DNA of 61,155 bases from a virus, in the IMG/VR virus record IMGVR_UViG_3300043395_003109, positions 1 to 61,155 of that record; one strand, given 5' to 3'. How positions within the stretch are numbered: position 1 is the first letter of the stretch; the number at the start of each line of letters is the position of its first letter. The notes under the pieces were generated by a model, which searched no databases, was not told where the DNA came from, and was given only the letters and a program-made list of their open reading frames with translations. The translations under genes and the position numbers were made by a program. Of the stretch, positions 14,274 through 21,123 are shown piece after piece.

Positions 14274-14699
14274 ATGGCAACGCGAGGTCGCATTGGTATC
14301 GAACTTTCCGATGGTTCTATTCTCTCATCGTATCACCATTGGGACAGTTATGAATCTTGGTTGGGTCGCATCCTGAAAACTCATTATAACTCTTATGAGA
14401 AAGCATCAGAGTTGATTGATGGTGGTGATATGTCTTGCTGTTGGACTGATGAAAAGTTCCGCACTGCTGAAGGTGTAGAGAATAAGGTAGAGTATGGTCC
14501 TCAGTATTATTCTGAGCGTGGTGAAGATACTCCTCCTCGCCTTGATGCTGACCTTTGTGAGTATCTTCTGCCTGGTAACAGTGAAGAGTTCCACTATGTC
14601 TTCCGTAATGGCGAATGGGTATGCTATAATATGAATCAGTTCGATGATAACAAACTTCCTGAAGTTGTTGAAATCCCCTCTGCTGCTCTTGCTGTTTGA
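14274..14699 (+). CDS. Conserved cyanophage-type hypothetical protein, 141 aa
   Basis: ATG at 14274 gives MATRGRIGIELSDGSILSSY; the longer reading frame from 14187 would translate the palindromic repeat and promoter. It contains ASELIDGGDMSCCWTDEKF. I recall this 'RGRIGI...HHWD.Y..WLG..L' pattern from cyanophages and bacterial relatives without a known role. The cysteine pair may bind metal. Confidence 0.85.
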   Translation: MATRGRIGIELSDGSILSSYHHWDSYESWLGRILKTHYNSYEKASELIDGGDMSCCWTDEKFRTAEGVENKVEYGPQYYSERGEDTPPRLDADLCEYLLPGNSEEFHYVFRNGEWVCYNMNQFDDNKLPEVVEIPSAALAV

Positions 14700-14702
14700 T
14701 CT

Positions 14703-14894
14703 ATGAAAACTTCTACTGCTTTTGGTGTTCTTTTTATTGCTGTTGTTATTGTAACCGCAAGTCTATTCTTTGAAGCGTGGTTGCTTGGACTCATTCTGTC
14801 TTGGTTCAATGTATCTCTGACCTTCTGGCAGAACTTTGCTATAATCGCTCTTGCTAATCTTATCTTCAAACCCACAGGAGTTTCTGCTAAATGA
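14703..14894 (+). CDS. Small membrane protein, two TM segments, 63 aa
   Basis: TM1 covers about residues 6-26 (AFGVLFIAVVIVTASLFFEA) and TM2 about 42-58 (FWQNFAIIALANLIFKP). No signal peptidase site. It leads a coupled series of four tiny membrane or charged proteins. Holin-like size, but no holin signature is visible and T4-like phages use a different holin. Confidence 0.75.
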   Translation: MKTSTAFGVLFIAVVIVTASLFFEAWLLGLILSWFNVSLTFWQNFAIIALANLIFKPTGVSAK

Positions 14895-15049
14895 ACCGCA
14901 AGTATCTTAGCGTTGGATTGATTGGTTTTGCAGTCATTCTTGGTTGGAATGTCTTTCTAATCCAGCGTGATGACAAAATGTATGATGCTTACTATCGCTC
15001 TAAGGCAATAGAGAATCTCAAGAAACCACCCTCTATAGAAATCAGATGA
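14891..15049 (+). CDS. Small single-TM protein, 52 aa
   Basis: MNRKYLSVGLIGFAVILGWN has a basic start and one TM segment (about 5-24). A charged, probably cytoplasmic or periplasmic tail follows (LIQRDDKMYDAYYRSKAIEN). ATGA overlaps on both sides. Unknown role. Confidence 0.7.
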   Translation: MNRKYLSVGLIGFAVILGWNVFLIQRDDKMYDAYYRSKAIENLKKPPSIEIR

Positions 15050-15171
15050 GTATTGTACTCGGTGTAGCAATCTACGCAGCACTGGTTGCATTTGTATCCT
15101 CCATTATGCTATATTACTTAAAAGTAATGTATCCACGCGAAGAAGCAAAACTTAAGGAGAAATCCAAATGA
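15046..15171 (+). CDS. Small single-TM protein, 41 aa
   Basis: MSIVLGVAIYAALVAFVSSI forms one TM helix through residue about 25. A basic tail (MYPREEAKLKEKSK) follows. Coupled to both neighbours. Unknown function. Confidence 0.65.
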   Translation: MSIVLGVAIYAALVAFVSSIMLYYLKVMYPREEAKLKEKSK

Positions 15172-15305
15172 TCCCCAAACGACTCCGTGACCTTATTAAA
15201 CAAGCAGAAATGGACAAAGTAGCAGAAGAGTTCTGGAAAGAAGTTGAACGCGAAGCAGCGAAACTTGAAGTTACAGTTGACTATTATCTTGCGGAGTTTT
15301 ATTGA
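15168..15305 (+). CDS. Small charged helical protein, 45 aa
   Basis: MIPKRLRDLIKQAEMDKVAE continues as an amphipathic helix to EREAAKLEVTVDYYLAEFY. No membrane segment. Coupled between two membrane peptides, so it could partner with them. Function not recognised. Confidence 0.65.
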   Translation: MIPKRLRDLIKQAEMDKVAEEFWKEVEREAAKLEVTVDYYLAEFY

Positions 15306-15385
15306 TGACTTTTCTACTAGGAATGGGACTAGGATCTCTTCTCACCATTGGTTTTGCATTTTTAGTTGCTGCTGATGATGATTGA
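15305..15385 (+). CDS. Tiny single-TM peptide, 26 aa
   Basis: MTFLLGMGLGSLLTIGFAFL followed by VAADDD. One hydrophobic helix with an acidic end. The TGATG overlap with the previous gene is the main support. Its 3' end overlaps the -35 box of the next promoter. Confidence 0.5.
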   Translation: MTFLLGMGLGSLLTIGFAFLVAADDD

Positions 15386-15410
15386 CAATCCTATTAACTG
15401 ACACTATACT
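15382..15410 (+). promoter_or_regulatory. Near-consensus sigma70 promoter TTGACA-17-TATACT
   Basis: TTGACA at 15382-15387, 17-base spacer, TATACT at 15405-15410, 23 bases before the ATG at 15434. An AAAGAGG ribosome-binding sequence follows. Confidence 0.85.
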
Positions 15411-15433
15411 AAAGAGGTAATTTACACAAACAA

Positions 15434-15676
15434 ATGACACAAAAGTTTCTTTATCTGGTTGACCACTATATTCCTTTTCCTTCCAGTGAATATGGTGGAC
15501 TTTGGAATGTAATCGCAAAAGACGATGATGAATGTTTCGATCTTATTGCTGCAGAAGACGACGGAAACTTCTATGAACAGTATTACACTACTCTTCGTGA
15601 AAATGTGTTAAGTGCAAGGACTTATGCTCTTGCTGAGGATGTAGAATCTGCAGTAGTTGAATCCTTTACAACCTGA
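15434..15676 (+). CDS. Small acidic hypothetical protein, 80 aa
   Basis: Begins MTQKFLYLVDHYIPFPSSEY. Acidic centre (AKDDDECFDLIAAEDDGNF), then helices. It is the first gene after a strong promoter, so probably well expressed early. Family not recognised. Confidence 0.75.
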   Translation: MTQKFLYLVDHYIPFPSSEYGGLWNVIAKDDDECFDLIAAEDDGNFYEQYYTTLRENVLSARTYALAEDVESAVVESFTT

Positions 15677-15843
15677 TGACTCACCACGTTACTCACACCA
15701 ATAAAATGGTGTTTGATTTGAAGAAACAGTACCAAGAACGTATTGAACAACTGCAAAGTAAAATTGCAGAACAAGAACACGAAATCTCACAACTGCAGAA
15801 ACAAATTGAGTATATGTCGCGTGACAAGTTCTATGATTGCTGA
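15676..15843 (+). CDS. Small coiled-coil protein, 55 aa
   Basis: MTHHVTHTNKMVFDLKKQYQ leads into heptads (RIEQLQSKIAEQEHEISQL, then QKQIEYM), a leucine-zipper-like coiled coil. The start shares one base with the upstream TGA. Probably a dimer; role unknown. Confidence 0.7.
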   Translation: MTHHVTHTNKMVFDLKKQYQERIEQLQSKIAEQEHEISQLQKQIEYMSRDKFYDC

Positions 15844-16114
15844 GTTTCCACACAAAGCACCAAAGGGGTATTCTTATGAGTTTGAAGAGTTCAAGCGTGG
15901 AGTTATTGCTATATGGTTGCATTGCCATCGCAAGTTTGATTACAATAATGGTGCTGCAACAAAAACTATCTGGGGATTCTATAAATCCAAAACCAGAGAA
16001 TACTTCGCCCCCATCAATAGTAAGTCCATCGGTTCTCGTGTAAATATCAAGGACACGAGAAACTACACAGCAATGCCTATCAAGCAGTCTCCATTGGATG
16101 CGTTCTTTGTATGA
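15833..16114 (+). CDS. Conserved cyanophage-type hypothetical protein, 93 aa
   Basis: ATG at 15833 gives MIAEFPHKAPKGYSYEFEEF, preferred over an extension from 15743 that would overlap the coiled-coil gene. It contains IWGFYKSKTREYFAPINSK, which I recall from cyanophage hypothetical proteins. Beta-rich with a basic surface. An alternative-frame membrane ORF is nested inside it (15876). Confidence 0.75.
   Translation: MIAEFPHKAPKGYSYEFEEFKRGVIAIWLHCHRKFDYNNGAATKTIWGFYKSKTREYFAPINSKSIGSRVNIKDTRNYTAMPIKQSPLDAFFV
15876..16043 (+). other. Nested alternative-frame ORF with one TM segment, 55 aa
   Basis: Reads MSLKSSSVELLLYGCIAIAS in the +1 frame of the gene at 15833. An AGGGG sequence lies about 8 bases before its ATG. 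The TM helix is followed by a Pro/Ser-rich tail (NPKPENTSPPSIVSPSVLV), a composition not expected of a random shadow. It may be real or coincidental. Confidence 0.3.
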
Positions 16115-16386
16115 CATACAAACCACAAGTCAATGATTATGTTGAATGGACAAAAGGTGTTGAAGGTTGGGTTTATTTTGTTGATGACCAATATATAACG
16201 ATTGAATATATTGTACGTCCAAAAGACCAAGTAAATTATCAGTGCTGTCCCATTCACGCAAATGAAAGATTGCTTGTGGTTTGTTATAAAGAAGATTGGA
16301 AACAGTTAAAGTATGTTAAATCAAGAGAATCAATCTATGAAGAAGAACAAAACTGCTTGGAGATGGTGGGCAAAAGCGTTGGGTGA
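16111..16386 (+). CDS. Hypothetical protein, 91 aa, SH3-like beta barrel appearance
   Basis: Begins MTYKPQVNDYVEWTKGVEGW, then VYFVDDQYITIEYIV and LLVVCYKEDWKQL. The 'GDYVEW...G.V..V.....TIE' layout looks like a small beta barrel, as in several cyanophage hypotheticals. Coupled to the previous gene by ATGA; its 3' end overlaps the next gene by 50 bases. Confidence 0.75.
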   Translation: MTYKPQVNDYVEWTKGVEGWVYFVDDQYITIEYIVRPKDQVNYQCCPIHANERLLVVCYKEDWKQLKYVKSRESIYEEEQNCLEMVGKSVG

Positions 16387-16603
16387 AAAAGCATCTAAAT
16401 GTGATAAAGAATCTGATAAGGTTGCAATTATTCGCACCTTTATATTTGCAACTTATTTGATCACTAATGCTTTTATTTGTGCTGGTGTGATTCGTCACTG
16501 GAATGATGAGACTAAGATTGAAGTATTTGTTGAAACCTCCAACATTCCAGAGTATCACACTCCTCCAATGAAAGTATCTAATAGTTCTTTTGAGTTTGAG
16601 TAA
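16337..16603 (+). CDS. Conserved small single-TM protein, 88 aa
   Basis: Start at 16337 (MKKNKTAWRWWAKALGEKAS) is preferred to 16313 because it gives the basic N-terminus I recall from cyanophage homologues. TM segment about residues 35-57 (IIRTFIFATYLITNAFICAG, then VIRHWND). The C-terminal tail is outside or inside depending on topology. Function unknown. Confidence 0.8.
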   Translation: MKKNKTAWRWWAKALGEKASKCDKESDKVAIIRTFIFATYLITNAFICAGVIRHWNDETKIEVFVETSNIPEYHTPPMKVSNSSFEFE

Positions 16604-16604
16604 A

Positions 16605-16612
16605 ACTAAATA
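16605..16612 (+). promoter_or_regulatory. Late promoter variant ACTAAATA
   Basis: CTAAATA followed by TCTAAAAAAGTATAAGTAAA and the ATG at 16633. The leader is almost the same as that of the gene at 19802, and both encode proteins with capsid-targeting-like motifs. Confidence 0.6.
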
Positions 16613-16632
16613 TCTAAAAAAGTATAAGTAAA

Positions 16633-17313
16633 ATGCTAACATTTAGAGAGTTCTACGAAATCTGTGAAGGAAAAAAACCAGACACTCCACCACACGCAGT
16701 TCCTGGAACTTATGTAAGACATCCTGGTGGTATGCAAACTTATACTCTTCAAAAATATGAAGGACCAGAAGGTAAACCAAAAAAGAAAGAAATTGAGAAG
16801 TTGATTGTAAAGCGCAGTGGTGGACAAGCAGTTAAAAAATATGTAAAAAAAGTACAAAAAATCAAAGAAGATCTGCAACAAAGAAGACAAGAACTCCGTC
16901 AGAGGCAACTAGATCAAATAGCAGCACAAAAGGGTAGAGTTGCTGAATATCAGGCAGCACAGAAAGAAAAGGTAGCATCTCAAATTGAACTGCAAAAGCA
17001 AAATGCTGCAGAAAGGCAAGCAACACAAAAGGAAAAAGAAGTAGAAAGAAAACAAAGAGAAGCATCCAAAAGAGAAGAAAGAAGACAAAAAGCAAGAGAA
17101 GCAGCAGAAGCATTAAACTCTAAAATTGATGAAGAATTGCAGACAGAACAGACTCCAACAATGGAACCAAATCTTTATAGTCAGATGATTGCAAAAAGTC
17201 AATTATCAAGAAAAAGAGCAAGAGAAGCACACGCTCAGAGGGAAATGGAACACGAAGCACAAGCACAACAATCAGCAAAACGTGCAAGAATGAGAGCAAT
17301 TCTTGCACGTTGA
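16633..17313 (+). CDS. Putative internal head protein, CTS-like N-terminus, 226 aa
   Basis: The start MLTFREFYEICEG resembles the T4 capsid-targeting sequence MKTYQEFIAEA. ICE|G fits the gp21 prohead protease rule (Leu/Ile-x-Glu, then a small residue). Residues about 70-160 are a Lys/Arg/Glu/Gln-rich coiled coil (RRQELRQRQLDQIAAQKGR). Residues about 180-226 are basic (SRKRAREAHAQREMEHEA). T4 internal proteins IPI-III and Alt are targeted in this way, cleaved in the prohead and injected with DNA. A coiled-coil, basic, late-expressed protein fits that class. The function after injection is unknown. Confidence 0.6.
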   Translation: MLTFREFYEICEGKKPDTPPHAVPGTYVRHPGGMQTYTLQKYEGPEGKPKKKEIEKLIVKRSGGQAVKKYVKKVQKIKEDLQQRRQELRQRQLDQIAAQKGRVAEYQAAQKEKVASQIELQKQNAAERQATQKEKEVERKQREASKREERRQKAREAAEALNSKIDEELQTEQTPTMEPNLYSQMIAKSQLSRKRAREAHAQREMEHEAQAQQSAKRARMRAILAR

Positions 17314-17337
17314 GTGGACAGTTTGGAAACCGTCCAC
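17281..17337 (+). terminator. Two tandem hairpins at the end of the CTS-like gene
   Basis: The first stem is CGTGCAAGAA / TTCTTGCACG (17281-17309, perfect 10 bp, inside the last codons). The second is GTGGACAGTTT, loop GG, AAACCGTCCAC (17314-17337, one mismatch), starting right after the stop. Neither has a T run. They may end or stabilise the late transcript. Confidence 0.6.
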
Positions 17338-17397
17338 TGATCACAGACAAGCACTCCAATTTCCTGTATATTACATTTGTTCAGTTGAAAAACACCA

Positions 17398-17538
17398 ATG
17401 AACCACTTTGATGACATTCAGATTGAAGAATCTGCTGGTTTTGACTTTGCAGAAGCATCTTACGATGAACTCTTCGATGAAGTCGAAGATGAAGACAAAT
17501 CTTTCAATTCTTTCCTGAACTCTAACTACGATTACTGA
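17398..17538 (+). CDS. Small acidic protein, 46 aa
   Basis: Reads MNHFDDIQIEESAGFDFAEA, ending SFLNSNYDY, with a very acidic centre (DELFDEVEDEDKS). The short, strongly acidic sequence is reminiscent of DNA-mimic or host-inhibitor peptides, but no family is recognised. Confidence 0.6.
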   Translation: MNHFDDIQIEESAGFDFAEASYDELFDEVEDEDKSFNSFLNSNYDY

Positions 17539-17543
17539 AATCA

Positions 17544-17750
17544 ATGACTGACACTGTAAATGTTCTTCCGCATCTGAAAGAACTGAAAGATGCTTGGCGT
17601 CGTCAAGATTTTACCTTTACTAAACAACAGCAAGAAGAATATAATCTCTTACTTGCTGCTCGTCGTGAACGTGTGAAGTATTTTTATGACAACGATATGG
17701 TATGTAAAATTAGCAAATCTGCTCAGGATAAACTAAAGGAAGACAATTAG
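17544..17750 (+). CDS. Small helical hypothetical protein, 68 aa
   Basis: Starts at an ATGACTGA octamer: MTDTVNVLPHLKELKDAWRR. Helical and charged, with YNLLLAARRERVKYFYDN in the middle. Followed by a stable hairpin. Unknown role. Confidence 0.7.
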   Translation: MTDTVNVLPHLKELKDAWRRQDFTFTKQQQEEYNLLLAARRERVKYFYDNDMVCKISKSAQDKLKEDN

Positions 17751-17758
17751 TAAAGTGT

Positions 17759-17788
17759 CCACTCCAGTGCTCAAAGGTGCTGGAGTGG
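17759..17788 (+). terminator. Hairpin CCACTCCAG / CTGGAGTGG
   Basis: Perfect 9-bp stem with a 12-base loop just after the gene at 17544, followed by TTCTATATTATT. The T tract is imperfect, so termination may be partial. Confidence 0.6.
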
Positions 17789-17818
17789 TTCTATATTATT
17801 AAAGTTGACACCAAACCA

Positions 17819-18712
17819 ATGCAAAACAAACACATCGAACATCCAGAAGATACCATCTTGACTGGTGATCTTTCGGTGTTAGATTGGTTCACTGCTGATT
17901 CTTATGTCAGCGTAAAGATTGATGGTGCTCCTGCTATTGTGTGGGGTCGCAATCCTGCTAACGGTAAGTTCTTTGTTGGAACAAAAAGTGTCTTCAACAA
18001 AGTAAAAATCAAAATCAATCATTCTCACGATGAAATTGATCAGAACCACGAAGGTAAAGTTGCGTCTATTCTTCACGCTTGCTTTGATAGTCTACCTCGC
18101 ACAAATTATGTCTATCAAGGTGATTTTATCGGTTTTGGTGGTGATGATACTTATCGCCCCAATACGATCACTTACAAGTTCCCTGAGGTGATTGAGCAAA
18201 GTGTAATCATTGCTCCTCATACTGAGTATGAATGTGAGGATGATCTTCGCAATGCTGTTGCACATCCTATCAGCAAGCAGTTCATTGATACTTTGGATGT
18301 AAAGTGGGTGCAACCTGAAGCATCTATTTGTCCTTATCGTGATGACATTGAAGACTTCTGCAAGTTTGCTAAGCAAATGAGCACACTTTGCACTTTCGTC
18401 AATGATAAACAAGCAAGAGAACTCAAAAAAGTGATCAATTCTTACATCCGCGAGGGTAGGGAGGTTGACGAACACGAAATTGCAGAAAATTATGATGTTG
18501 ACATCAACTTGATGAGATTGTGGAAACTTGTTGAGTCTATTAAGATGGATCTTTTCTGCTTCATTGAATCTTCCACTGACATTACCTGTGAGATTGATGG
18601 ACAAATCAGCGATCACGAAGGTTATGTAATGCACAATGAGTTTGGAAGTTACAAGATCGTGAACAGAGAAGAGTTCTCTTACAACAACTTTACTATCGCT
18701 AAAAACTGGTGA
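17819..18712 (+). CDS. Ligase-like nucleotidyltransferase (DUF6267-type), 297 aa
   Basis: ATG at 17819 gives MQNKHIEHPEDTILTGDLSV; the extension from 17777 would translate the upstream hairpin. Motif I of the covalent nucleotidyltransferases is present as SVKIDGAPA (Lys33 as predicted adenylated lysine, DG at 35-36). A motif IV-like EGYV begins at about 267 and a motif V-like SYKIV lies at about 277. FVGTKSVFNKVKIKINHSH and VYQGDFIGFGG match, in my memory, the uncharacterised DUF6267 family of cyanophages. RNA or DNA end-joining is plausible; an OB-fold domain is not evident, so the substrate is unclear. Confidence 0.75.
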   Translation: MQNKHIEHPEDTILTGDLSVLDWFTADSYVSVKIDGAPAIVWGRNPANGKFFVGTKSVFNKVKIKINHSHDEIDQNHEGKVASILHACFDSLPRTNYVYQGDFIGFGGDDTYRPNTITYKFPEVIEQSVIIAPHTEYECEDDLRNAVAHPISKQFIDTLDVKWVQPEASICPYRDDIEDFCKFAKQMSTLCTFVNDKQARELKKVINSYIREGREVDEHEIAENYDVDINLMRLWKLVESIKMDLFCFIESSTDITCEIDGQISDHEGYVMHNEFGSYKIVNREEFSYNNFTIAKNW

Positions 18713-18717
18713 ATCAA

Positions 18718-19218
18718 ATGACAACTCCTGAACAAAAGTTTCAAGAACTGTTTGAGCAAATGTATCAACTCTGTGAAGAACAAGGTTGGGGCGATCCATT
18801 CTCCTATGCTCGCTCTCGTGAGATTCATCTTGCTGGTATTCTTGGACATAAAGTAGCAGAAACCTATTCTGGTGCTGATGCTGTGGATGATGATGGTGAA
18901 TGTGAGTATAAATCTACCATTGCCAATTCTATCAATGGGACGTATAATGGTATCAGTGTTCAGGATACTTGGGAAGAGCAGGAGCGTTATCTAATTGAGG
19001 AGAAACTTGGTAAATACTCTAACCACTACATTGCCCGTTATGAGGGTGGAAAAGTGGTGGAAGTGTGGAAACTCACTGGTAACGATGTGCTGATGATTCT
19101 TCTTCCAAAACTCAAGAAAGATTGGGAGCGTAAGATTCACGGTAAGCACAAAGATCCACGCCTTTCTGGTAACCTGACTAAGAAAGAAATCCAACAGTTT
19201 GGGACTCGCATTGTATGA
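18718..19218 (+). CDS. Hypothetical protein, 166 aa
   Basis: ATG at 18718 (MTTPEQKFQELFEQMYQLCE) is preferred over a GTG at 18709 that overlaps the upstream stop. Residues about 24-50 (WGDPFSYARSREIHLAGILG HKVA) begin a recognisable domain. Then comes an acidic loop with DAVDDDGECEYKSTIANS, reminiscent of 'DGxxxEYK' nuclease-like or restriction-like strands (possible D...E-x-K). Ends overlapping the NPPF methyltransferase-like gene by 4 bases, so restriction-modification-type pairing is conceivable but weak. Confidence 0.7.
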   Translation: MTTPEQKFQELFEQMYQLCEEQGWGDPFSYARSREIHLAGILGHKVAETYSGADAVDDDGECEYKSTIANSINGTYNGISVQDTWEEQERYLIEEKLGKYSNHYIARYEGGKVVEVWKLTGNDVLMILLPKLKKDWERKIHGKHKDPRLSGNLTKKEIQQFGTRIV

Positions 19219-19769
19219 CGCTTGATAGTGGAAAACTGATGTATTCTGAGGGTAACAATGACGAATGTTATACTCCTCCATACGGTGTAACTCCGATTCT
19301 CAAGTACATTCCCAAAGATGCAAAAGTTTGGTGTCCATTTGATACTGCAGAGAGTGAGTTTGTAAAGCAAATCTCTCAACAGAATAGTGTAGTTTATTCG
19401 CATATCAGTGAAGGTAAAGATTTTTTCACCTATGAACCACTCCATTGGGATGTAATTGTATCCAATCCACCATTCACAAACAAGCGTAAGTTCTTTGAGC
19501 GAGCATTGTCATTTGGGAAACCATTTGCTCTCATTATGACTAACACTTGGTTGAATGATAGTGCTCCCAAGCAGTTGTTCAAGGATAAGGACTTGCAACT
19601 GCTGATGTTTGATAAGCGGATGAAGTTTCATAGTCCTGATGGTCGTCCAAATGACAAGATTACCTTCAGTTCTAGTTACTATTGCTGGAACTTTCTTCCC
19701 AAACAAATTATTATGGAAGAACTGCAAGTTCCCAAGAGTAATTCTATCGCAAGACTCCCTATTGATTGA
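19215..19769 (+). CDS. N6-adenine methyltransferase-like protein (NPPF motif), 184 aa
   Basis: VIVSNPPFTNKR carries the catalytic NPPF (residues 84-87) of amino-methyltransferases. VWCPFDTAESEF (about 36-47) would be the SAM-binding motif I region, but the usual Gly-rich loop is poorly kept. Length fits small phage adenine methylases. Proteins like this are sometimes annotated otherwise in cyanophages, so activity is uncertain. Its partner upstream overlaps it by 4 bases. Confidence 0.65.
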   Translation: MTLDSGKLMYSEGNNDECYTPPYGVTPILKYIPKDAKVWCPFDTAESEFVKQISQQNSVVYSHISEGKDFFTYEPLHWDVIVSNPPFTNKRKFFERALSFGKPFALIMTNTWLNDSAPKQLFKDKDLQLLMFDKRMKFHSPDGRPNDKITFSSSYYCWNFLPKQIIMEELQVPKSNSIARLPID

Positions 19770-19774
19770 CATCT

Positions 19775-19782
19775 TATAAATA
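19775..19782 (+). promoter_or_regulatory. T4-type late promoter TATAAATA
   Basis: Perfect TATAAATA followed by CTCAAAAAGTATTCGTAAA and the ATG at 19802. The leader parallels that at 16605. Confidence 0.8.
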
Positions 19783-19801
19783 CTCAAAAAGTATTCGTAA
19801 A

Positions 19802-20434
19802 ATGGCAAAGGATCAAACTGTAGTAGGAATCACTGGTAAACCTGTTCCCAAACCAAGAACTGCTAAACAACAGTATGAACTTGAGAAGAAGAGAAGAATG
19901 GAAAAGCATCTTGGTAAGAATGTTGGTGGAACACAATACAAATCTGATGTAAATCCATATTACAATCCAAGAGCAAGAACTTTTAGAGAGTTTCTAGAAC
20001 TTACTGAAAAGTTTTCAATGGCAGCAGATACATCAAAACCACAATCACCCAAACCAACAGCACTTCCAAAAAGTCGTGAAGCAAATGTTGGAAAACACGA
20101 TGATTGGAAAGATAAACCATCGACAGAATGGGGTGACAGACCAACTGCAGGTAAAAAGTTAAAATCAAGAGCAAGTGCAGTTGTTGGCACTCAAAAGAGA
20201 CAAGATGTAGAAACTGGTGTAAGGGAAGAGTATGTAGATGAAGCAAAAGTAGAAGCAGGAAAAAGTAAAGAAGAGAAAAGAGCAATCAGAACTGCAAGAA
20301 GTGGTTTAACTGGTCCTCACGCAGATTATGAAAGACGTGGAGCACATAGAACTGCAGATGAAAGAAGAAAAGATTTAGCAGACATCAGAAAAGGGAAGAA
20401 AAAGGATAGTTCACACTTCAGTTACCTTCCCTGA
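19802..20434 (+). CDS. Basic late protein with internal CTS-like motif, 210 aa
   Basis: The start at 19802 (MAKDQTVVGITGKPVPKPRT) is fixed by the late promoter 19 bases upstream. Residues 59-69 are RTFREFLELTE, closely similar to the start of the protein at 16633 and to T4 capsid-targeting sequences; LTE|K obeys the Leu-x-Glu rule of prohead protease gp21. The rest is basic and low complexity (KLKSRASAVVGTQKRQD, RRGAHRTADERRKDLADIRK) and looks disordered. A capsid-internal, DNA-associated protein is a reasonable inference; the motif is internal here rather than N-terminal. Confidence 0.65.
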   Translation: MAKDQTVVGITGKPVPKPRTAKQQYELEKKRRMEKHLGKNVGGTQYKSDVNPYYNPRARTFREFLELTEKFSMAADTSKPQSPKPTALPKSREANVGKHDDWKDKPSTEWGDRPTAGKKLKSRASAVVGTQKRQDVETGVREEYVDEAKVEAGKSKEEKRAIRTARSGLTGPHADYERRGAHRTADERRKDLADIRKGKKKDSSHFSYLP

Positions 20435-20450
20435 GTGTTCCAGTTGAAAA

Positions 20451-20487
20451 GGTGTCCACAGACCCACCCAGAAGCGTCTGTGGCACC
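20451..20487 (+). terminator. Stem-loop GGTGTCCACAGAC / GTCTGTGGCACC
   Basis: A 12-bp stem with one bulged base, starting 17 bases after the stop of the late gene. CTTATACTAACT follows and may include the -10 (TATACT, 20490-20495) of a promoter for the small genes at 20533 onward. Terminator plus promoter is the likely reading. Confidence 0.6.
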
Positions 20488-20532
20488 CTTATACTAACTT
20501 TGTTGAGTCAAACCACCCAACCTTAATTGATT

Positions 20533-20625
20533 ATGTCAACTGGTGTTTTCTTCTTGATTGGTTACTGTATGGGAGCAGGAAATGTTTTCCTGATTCAGTA
20601 TCTGTCTCGGAAAGGTGTTATTTGA
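20533..20625 (+). CDS. Tiny membrane peptide, 30 aa
   Basis: MSTGVFFLIGYCMGAGNVFL then IQYLSRKGVI: one TM segment with a basic C-terminus. The start sits in the recurrent junction TTGATTATG. Short length makes it tentative. Confidence 0.5.
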   Translation: MSTGVFFLIGYCMGAGNVFLIQYLSRKGVI

Positions 20626-20627
20626 TT

Positions 20628-20795
20628 ATGAACAATTATCGTCTTCTGGTTGAGTATCGAGTTCCCAACAGTGCAGAGACTTACTATGAAGAGAAGTTCA
20701 TTCAGTCTCGTTCATCTTGTGGTAAAATCGCTGATGATTACCTAGCACAAGATCGCACAAATCTTATTCGTTCCGTTGAAGTTACCCCTGTTTGA
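20628..20795 (+). CDS. Small hypothetical protein, 55 aa
   Basis: MNNYRLLVEYRVPNSAETYY, ending IRSVEVTPV. Strand-helix-strand look. Flanked on both sides by the junction TTTGATTATG (stop TGA, then TT, then ATG). No family recognised. Confidence 0.65.
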   Translation: MNNYRLLVEYRVPNSAETYYEEKFIQSRSSCGKIADDYLAQDRTNLIRSVEVTPV

Positions 20796-20797
20796 TT

Positions 20798-20983
20798 ATG
20801 AACACTGGTTATACTCTCAACCGCGTTAAGTTCACAAAGAATGAAGAAACTTGTATTCTTCGTTTGTTGCGTGAAGCAGTGCATCCTGAATGTGACAAAG
20901 AATGGTATCCAGTAATTAACTCTATCATTCAAAAGTATTACGATTCTGACATTAAAGAAGCACAGGAGTTTCAAACACTATGA
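20798..20983 (+). CDS. Small hypothetical protein, 61 aa
   Basis: MNTGYTLNRVKFTKNEETCI followed by a helix LRLLREAVHPECDKEW. Contains two cysteines. Ends in an ATGA overlap. Unknown function. Confidence 0.7.
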   Translation: MNTGYTLNRVKFTKNEETCILRLLREAVHPECDKEWYPVINSIIQKYYDSDIKEAQEFQTL

Positions 20984-21123
20984 AATACGAAGTTCAACTC
21001 TACGTTGGTGGCAAAGTCTTCAAAGAGGAAGTGTATGCTAACTCTCCAAAAGATGCCCGCGAAACTGCACAAGCACGCAATCCTACAGCAAAAGTTATGG
21101 GAGTGAACGCAACTTTCAAATGA
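20980..21123 (+). CDS. Small hypothetical protein, 47 aa
   Basis: MKYEVQLYVGGKVFKEEVYA, then a helix SPKDARETAQARNP and a strand AKVMGVNATFK. This beta-beta-alpha-beta layout is frequent among cyanophage small proteins. Coupled to both neighbours by ATGA. Confidence 0.75.
   Translation: MKYEVQLYVGGKVFKEEVYANSPKDARETAQARNPTAKVMGVNATFK

Noticed and set aside
14703-14894. Two-TM protein at 14703 as the phage holin
   Set aside because: Size fits, but T4-like holins have a different topology, no endolysin is adjacent, and it lies in an early-type gene block.
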